A model generated the notes under the pieces. The model did not search any database. It was not told the origin of the DNA and saw only the letters and a program-made list of their open reading frames with translations. DNA of 64,000 bases from Arthrobacter sp. SLBN-112. GTDB lineage: Bacteria > Actinomycetota > Actinomycetes > Actinomycetales > Micrococcaceae. The DNA lies in contig NZ_JAUSXY010000001.1 of assembly GCF_030944625.1 (NCBI RefSeq), positions 930,001 to 994,000 of the forward strand, written 5' to 3'. Of this stretch, positions 60,024 to 64,000 are shown piece by piece (the first letter of the stretch is position 1; every line of letters starts with the position of its first letter). The translations under genes and the position numbers were made by a program.

Positions 60024-60661
60024 GAGCGGCCGGCGAGGAAGGGCACCAGCTGTTCACCGAGCAGCACGGCCCCCAGCACCACCATGATCAGGCCGCTGGC
60101 AAGGGTCACCACGCGCGCAGCACCTGGCCTGCTCTGCAGCAGCGTCCGCGAGAGGAGCGCCACCGCCGTGTACACCAGCCCTGCCAGGGCCACGAACGTC
60201 ATTCCCAGCAGCCCCGACTGCACCGGTACCGGCAGGGAGGCGTCGGCGCTGACGAACTGCGGAATCAGCGCCACGTAGAACAGCAGGCCCTTGGGGTTGA
60301 TCCCGCTGGTGCCCATGCCCTGGAGGAAAATGCGCAGCTGGGTTCCGGAGCCGCCTGCCGCCGCGGCGCCAAAGCTTGCACCGCGCCAGGACCGGAGGGT
60401 CCCAATGCCGAGCCAGAGAAGGTAGGCCGCGCCGGCCAGGGTGATCCAGCCCAGGAGGCCGGGCATTCCGGCCAACAACGCCGCCAGGCCGGCCACCAGA
60501 AGGACGGTATGCAGGACGTAGCCGCCGCAAAGCCCCGCCACCGCCGGTACGAAACTGCGCTGCCGGAGGCCGGCCGCGATGGTGTAGGCCCAGTCCACTC
60601 CCGGCGTGCAGGCCAGTGCTGCGGCCACCACGATAAAGGCCAGGAACAGCTGCGGATTCAT
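60020..60661 (-). CDS. LysE/RhtB family amino-acid exporter
   Basis: A 213-residue exporter with six membrane segments: FLAFIVVAAALACTPGVDWAYTIAAGLRQ holds the family's TPGP/D-type motif near residue 20, LWLGIGTLRSW and NPKGLLFYVALIPQFV the second conserved block. It should export an amino acid or homoserine-type compound to relieve overload. AGGAG precedes ATG 60661. Divergent from an Lrp-type regulator gene 106 bases away, the classic LysE/regulator arrangement. Confidence 0.92.
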   Translation of the reverse strand: MNPQLFLAFIVVAAALACTPGVDWAYTIAAGLRQRSFVPAVAGLCGGYVLHTVLLVAGLAALLAGMPGLLGWITLAGAAYLLWLGIGTLRSWRGASFGAAAAGGSGTQLRIFLQGMGTSGINPKGLLFYVALIPQFVSADASLPVPVQSGLLGMTFVALAGLVYTAVALLSRTLLQSRPGAARVVTLASGLIMVVLGAVLLGEQLVPFLAGRS

Positions 60662-60755
60662 GGGATTCTCCTGTCGACGGCGTCTCAAGAGCAACCATAG
60701 GGAGAATCCGGCCATAAGTGCTGTCCGGTTTTAGCCCGCCTCGCGGTAACGGCAG

Positions 60756-60761
60756 TATGTT
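60756..60761 (+). promoter_or_regulatory. -10 box of leaderless lrp promoter
   Basis: TATGTT, six bases, GTG 60768. Confidence 0.45.
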
Positions 60762-60767
60762 TATTGC

Positions 60768-61223
60768 GTGATAGATCGCATTGACAGGAATATTTTGCGC
60801 TACCTCCAGGAGGATGGCCGGATGACTGCCACCGCCCTCGCCGCAAAGGTGGGCCTGACGGTGGCGCCCTGCCACCGGCGGCTGCGTGATCTGGAGCAGT
60901 CCGGCGTGATCCGCGGCTACAAGGCGGACATTGATCCGGCCGCCGTCGGCCTGGGGTTCGAGGCGATCGTCTTCGTCACCCTGCGGCAGGTGGACCGTCC
61001 CACCATGGAAATCTTCGAGAACCGGGTGGCGGACAACCCCAACATTGTGGAGGCGCAGCGGTTGTTCGGTTCCCCCGACTACCTGCTGAAGATTATCGCA
61101 GCGGACCTGCCCGCCTACCAGCGCTTTTACGACACCGAACTGACCTCGCTTCCGGGCGTCGAGCGGCTGACGTCAACGCTGGTAATGAAGAACCTCAAGT
61201 CCAACGCCGGCCCGCCCGTGTAA
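60768..61223 (+). CDS. Lrp/AsnC family transcriptional regulator
   Basis: A 151-residue Lrp protein: HTH at 1-60 (DRIDRNILRYLQEDGRMTATALAAKVGLTVAPCHRRLRDLEQSGVI) and RAM/ActD ligand domain at about 65-150 (FVTLRQVDRPTMEIFENRV; LFGSPDYLLKIIAADLPAYQRFYDTEL). It probably activates the divergent LysE exporter in response to the exported amino acid. GTG start directly after a -10 box predicts a leaderless mRNA. It converges with a lipoprotein gene (7-base gap). Confidence 0.92.
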   Translation: MIDRIDRNILRYLQEDGRMTATALAAKVGLTVAPCHRRLRDLEQSGVIRGYKADIDPAAVGLGFEAIVFVTLRQVDRPTMEIFENRVADNPNIVEAQRLFGSPDYLLKIIAADLPAYQRFYDTELTSLPGVERLTSTLVMKNLKSNAGPPV

Positions 61224-61230
61224 CAGCTGG

Positions 61231-61884
61231 TTAGGGTTTACCCGTGGCAGCGATGCCGGCCTCGGCCCCAGGGGTGTAGTACTTCCCGGCGAGGTGCACG
61301 GAGTAGATGAACGTCATCCGGCCGGTGTCGTGGTTGGAAAGGATCTCGGCGGAAAAGACGGTTCCCGTCTTGTTGCCCATTCCGGGGTTCCACTGCTCCT
61401 TCCCGGAACCGTCTTTGAAGTCGGCTCCAATGGGTTCGGCGTCCTGAAGAATGACGAAACCCAGTTCATCCACAGCCCGCCTGATTTCAGCGTTGGCGTC
61501 CTGGGCGTCAGGGTAGTTGATGAATATGTCTATGTGGTCCACCGTGTTGTCTGCCCCGGGACGGATTCGAATGGTGTCCGTACGCATTTCAACCACGCCG
61601 TGGGGCGTGGTCATCCTTACGTCAATCAACTTGTCGGAGTCAGTTGCCACCAGGGCTCCGTCGGAACCTGTCGAAAACCCAAGAGCGGACATGTCCATGG
61701 GCAGGCTGGTGAAATCGAAGACCGCTTTCCCGCTGCTCTTGATGGCCTCGATGCCTTCGGGCGTGAACTGGGAATTGCCGTTAGCCACGATCTCTTCCTT
61801 TTCGATTGAGTGTTCATCAGGGAACATGCCGCAGCCGCTCAACAGCGCCGCGAGCAGGGCCATGAGGACGATACGCAGCTTCAC
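61231..61884 (-). CDS. Hypothetical lipoprotein, possible immunity protein
   Basis: A 217-residue exported lipoprotein. The signal peptide MKLRIVLMALLAALLSG ends in the lipobox with Cys18. The mature part is an alpha/beta domain with no family I recognise (VRMTTPHGVVEMRTDTIRIRPGADNTVDHIDIFINYP; GTVFSAEILSNHDTGRMTFIYSVHLAGKYY). Its ATG overlaps the TGA of the WXG100-domain gene (ATGA), so it is made together with it. A surface-bound protein coupled to a putative secreted effector suggests an immunity or tethering role; this is inference. Confidence 0.7.
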   Translation of the reverse strand: MKLRIVLMALLAALLSGCGMFPDEHSIEKEEIVANGNSQFTPEGIEAIKSSGKAVFDFTSLPMDMSALGFSTGSDGALVATDSDKLIDVRMTTPHGVVEMRTDTIRIRPGADNTVDHIDIFINYPDAQDANAEIRRAVDELGFVILQDAEPIGADFKDGSGKEQWNPGMGNKTGTVFSAEILSNHDTGRMTFIYSVHLAGKYYTPGAEAGIAATGKP

Positions 61885-63374
61885 GGGGCACCCACAGCCT
61901 TGCGAACGTCCGCCGGCACCATCCGGTACTCCTCCACCCGGTCAGGCATGGGTTTCACCATCTCACCGTACGGGTCCTTCTCTCCGTGCAGCCAGTTCTC
62001 GTAGGCGCCGAGTGTGTCTTGGTCGATGAGGCGCCATCGATCCTCCCGGACGGAGATGTTGCCGTGATGGAGATCGATACCGACGGGCGGGATCCTGCTG
62101 ATGTCAACGTACGGGGTCGCCGCCGGGAACTGCTCGTAGTAAGACTTGGCCCCATCGATACTGGGTTCACCCAGGACGGTCATGGCCTCGGTAAACACCG
62201 TTCCGGTAGTGCGTCCGCGGATGTTGTCGTAGTCGTCGGCGATAACGTAGTTCTGCTCCTGGTCCGCCATGTTGAAGGATGCTTGATGAAGGGCCGTCTG
62301 CTCGGCCGGCGACAGGTGGTGGTAGCCCTCCGGGCCCCGATATGCCGGGACAGAATCAATGCCGGCCCACGCGTCATTCATGCGGGTGCTCACCATCCCG
62401 GCGCGCTCCAACCTCTGGATCTCGGCAATGCCGCCTTGCTGGTAGGCAAAGTGCTGTGATCCGATGTCCGTGAAGATCTCTTTCTGCATCTGCAGGAAGG
62501 TGGTTTCGTAGTAGTGCAGCTCAGAGGTGCTGAACTCAGCCAGTGCAGCCAGCGCGGCCCGCTTGACCGGGTCTCCGCCTGACAGCAGCGGAGTAATGTC
62601 ACGGCCGGTCTCCGCCATGTGGCGGAGGAACGCGATGTCTTCAAAGCCGGCGATGAAGGTCGGCCCCACTTGGTTGGCCATGCCGATCCACTCCATGCGG
62701 GGGTCGTTCTTGTACAGCTCAGCGTAGAAGGCGTACACCTTGTAGATATCGGCGCGGTTGTAGTCAACGCCCTTGGACGGATCCCAGTGGTTGGGGTCGA
62801 TCCCGGCCTGCCGCATGGCGGATTCCGACCAGTACTGCTGGAGGAACCGGCCGTAGGCGTTGACCTGGCCGCCTGGGCCGGTAGGCGGCAGGGCGCCGGA
62901 GTCCACCAGGCCGTCCAGGATGCCTTTCGCCGCATCGGCGTTGGCTTGGTTTTGCCGGACCCATTGCCCGAATTCCTCCGATTTCAGGTAGGCATCGCGT
63001 TCCGCAGGCGTCATGCCGCTGAGTTTGTCCGTCAGCTCCCGGGCGGCGTCGTCCGTCGACGACTTGCCGCCGCTGCCCGGACCCCCTGATCCACCGCCCG
63101 CAGGATCGCTGCTGGCACGGTCCTGCTCGTCGGCATTCTGCAGAAGAGCCTTGGATGCGCTGCGGACGCCGGCTGCCGCCGCTCTCAGCGTCCGTGCGTG
63201 GGAGCCGTTCCAGTCGCCGCGGAAACGCTCGCCGTCACTGCCTTTCCAGCTCGTGGAGGCAATAGAGCCGCCGAGTTGCTGCCCCAGCTGCTCCAGCCGG
63301 CCGGCGCCCCTGGCCAGCTCCTTTGCCATCTGGCGCAGCTGTCCGACGTCCGCGCCATAGAAGTTTCCCGCCAT
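61881..63374 (-). CDS. WXG100-domain protein with large uncharacterised C-terminal domain, putative type VII effector
   Basis: A 497-residue protein. Residues 1-95 form a WXG100 domain with the turn SWKGSDGERF (Trp43, Gly45) between two helices. A Gly/Ser-rich linker (about 95-125) leads to a helical domain of about 370 residues with aromatic-rich segments: YKVYAFYAELYKNDPRMEWIGMANQVGPTFIAGFEDI and LHYYETTFLQMQKEIFTDIGSQHFAYQQGG, then VGIDLHHGNISVREDRWRLID near the end. I do not recognise this domain. The N-terminal WXG100 fused to a large domain is the layout of type VII-secreted effectors. GGGGGAAATA precedes ATG 63374. Coupled to a lipoprotein gene; no secretion genes nearby. Confidence 0.75.
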   Translation of the reverse strand: MAGNFYGADVGQLRQMAKELARGAGRLEQLGQQLGGSIASTSWKGSDGERFRGDWNGSHARTLRAAAAGVRSASKALLQNADEQDRASSDPAGGGSGGPGSGGKSSTDDAARELTDKLSGMTPAERDAYLKSEEFGQWVRQNQANADAAKGILDGLVDSGALPPTGPGGQVNAYGRFLQQYWSESAMRQAGIDPNHWDPSKGVDYNRADIYKVYAFYAELYKNDPRMEWIGMANQVGPTFIAGFEDIAFLRHMAETGRDITPLLSGGDPVKRAALAALAEFSTSELHYYETTFLQMQKEIFTDIGSQHFAYQQGGIAEIQRLERAGMVSTRMNDAWAGIDSVPAYRGPEGYHHLSPAEQTALHQASFNMADQEQNYVIADDYDNIRGRTTGTVFTEAMTVLGEPSIDGAKSYYEQFPAATPYVDISRIPPVGIDLHHGNISVREDRWRLIDQDTLGAYENWLHGEKDPYGEMVKPMPDRVEEYRMVPADVRKAVGAP

Positions 63375-63459
63375 TATTTCCCCCAGTGGATCTTTCGCTG
63401 CCAGCCTAGCCGCAGCGGATGCCCGGGTGCGATGGGGAGAACTGCCCTGTGGTGCCGGG

Positions 63460-63936
63460 CTACCCCTGCCCGTCCTGCAGCAGCCCGGTGGTCCGGTACG
63501 GAATGACCTCGCGCAGGAACATGCTCGTGGAGGTGCGGACGATGCCGGGGCAGAGGCGGATTTCCTCGGACACCCGGTAGAGGTCGTCCGGGCTTTTGGC
63601 CACCACGCGGATGAGCAGGTCCGTGTCCCCCGCGGGTGCATGGCATTCCAGGACTTCGGGGATTTCGCGCAGCGCGGCGATGGCCTCGTTCAGATGGCTT
63701 TGGTCGAGTTCTGCGCTGACGGCGGCGGCCACCCCGCGGCCGAGCGCCGAGGGCAGTACCCGGCTGCTGTTGGGGCGGAGGGCGCCCGAGGCGGCCATCC
63801 GCTCCAGGCGTGACTGGACAGTGCCGCGGGCAAGGCCCAGCTTCTGCGCAAGCACCATGATGGGCACCCGGGGATCGTCATCCAGCGCGGCCAGGATGCG
63901 CCGGTCGGTTGAATCGAGTTCCTGCAATCTGACCAC
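63460..63936 (-). CDS. Lrp/AsnC family transcriptional regulator
   Basis: A 158-residue AsnC-type regulator. HTH at about 5-60 (LDSTDRRILAALDDDPRVPIMVLAQKLGLARGTVQSRLERMAASGAL), ligand domain at about 70-150 with LECHAPAGDTDLLIRVVAKSPDDLYRVSEEIRLCPGIVRTSTSMFLREVIPYR. It is divergent from whatever lies beyond 64000. GTG 63936 follows AGCAGGAA. Direct repeats in its promoter, one covering the start codon, suggest autoregulation. Confidence 0.9.
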   Translation of the reverse strand: MVRLQELDSTDRRILAALDDDPRVPIMVLAQKLGLARGTVQSRLERMAASGALRPNSSRVLPSALGRGVAAAVSAELDQSHLNEAIAALREIPEVLECHAPAGDTDLLIRVVAKSPDDLYRVSEEIRLCPGIVRTSTSMFLREVIPYRTTGLLQDGQG

Positions 63937-63980
63937 TTCCTGCTTTGTTATGAGGCGTCAATTAGTCAGTTTGACCACTT
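63925..63980. promoter_or_regulatory. Direct repeats, probable AsnC binding sites
   Basis: CAATCTGACCACTT (63925-63938) and CAGTTTGACCACTT (63967-63980) match at 12 of 14 positions, 42 bases apart (four helical turns). The second also forms GTCA-GTT-TGAC (63965-63975). The first covers the GTG start of the asnC-type gene. Confidence 0.65.
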
Positions 63981-64000
63981 CTCATCACTCCGGTTGCGCC

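Noticed and set aside
1..64000. Insertion sequences or integrase-borne island
   Set aside because: No transposase, integrase, terminal repeats or tRNA-flanked att sites seen; composition looks even across the window.

Overview
The window is about two-thirds G+C, densely coded on both strands, with many GTG starts and very short intergenic gaps. Its gene content (fused mannitol IICBA permease, PucR-type regulator beside ald, WXG100 proteins, many TetR/MarR/Lrp regulators) points to a soil actinobacterium of the Micrococcaceae, most like Arthrobacter or Pseudarthrobacter. That placement is inference from protein feel and composition, not a database match. It looks like ordinary chromosome: no rRNA, tRNA, insertion sequence, prophage or CRISPR array was found.

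Layout. 0-1.7 kb: end of the transhydrogenase beta gene pntB and a lipid kinase. 1.7-6.9 kb: a minus-strand catabolic operon (MFS importer, GntR regulator, racemase-like gene with a frameshift, cyclic-amidase/hydantoinase, Asp/Glu-racemase superfamily enzyme) behind two tandem operator palindromes. 7-9 kb: an ACT membrane protein and a FUSC-like protein. 9.1-11.2 kb: IclR regulator and pobA. 11.2-14.5 kb: TetR with a divergent FAD monooxygenase, thioesterase, GNAT, MarR. 14.7-18.1 kb: Ser/Thr kinase, histidine phosphatase, purB. 18.3-20.9 kb: a WXG100-like protein coupled to a lipase-like hydrolase, then a secreted DUF1906-type glycosidase. 21-27 kb: holin-like membrane protein, aminotransferase, and a 2-oxoacid dehydrogenase operon (E1 alpha, E1 beta, E2) followed by a PAP2 phosphatase. 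27-31 kb: universal stress protein, PLP aminotransferase, FMN reductase/TetR pair. 31-37.2 kb: a complete peptide-type ABC importer whose fused double ATPase carries a one-base frameshift. 37-41 kb: GFO/IDH/MocA oxidoreductase, alanine dehydrogenase and its likely PucR regulator. 41-48.3 kb: alpha/beta hydrolase coupled to an antitoxin-like HTH protein, PTS enzyme I, TetR, and mtlA-mtlD for mannitol. 48.5-56.9 kb: GNAT, MarR plus drug MFS, sugar MFS, DHA2 MFS, RraA-like protein, another MFS, TetR. 57-61.2 kb: malic enzyme, DUF456, a TPR-like protein, LysE exporter with divergent Lrp. 61.2-64 kb: a WXG100-domain putative secreted effector coupled to a lipoprotein, and an AsnC regulator.

The genes mostly serve heterotrophic soil life: uptake and breakdown of cyclic amides, aromatics (4-hydroxybenzoate), branched-chain or pyruvate-type oxoacids, peptides, mannitol and alanine, each next to a local regulator with a visible palindromic operator. 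The most unusual points are two WXG100 loci with uncharacterised C-terminal partners and no secretion machinery nearby, an antitoxin-like protein paired with a hydrolase instead of a nuclease, two frameshifted genes, a racemase-like protein lacking both catalytic cysteines, several structured intergenic elements, and about fifteen genes whose -10 box lies only 6-8 bases before the start codon, predicting leaderless mRNAs.
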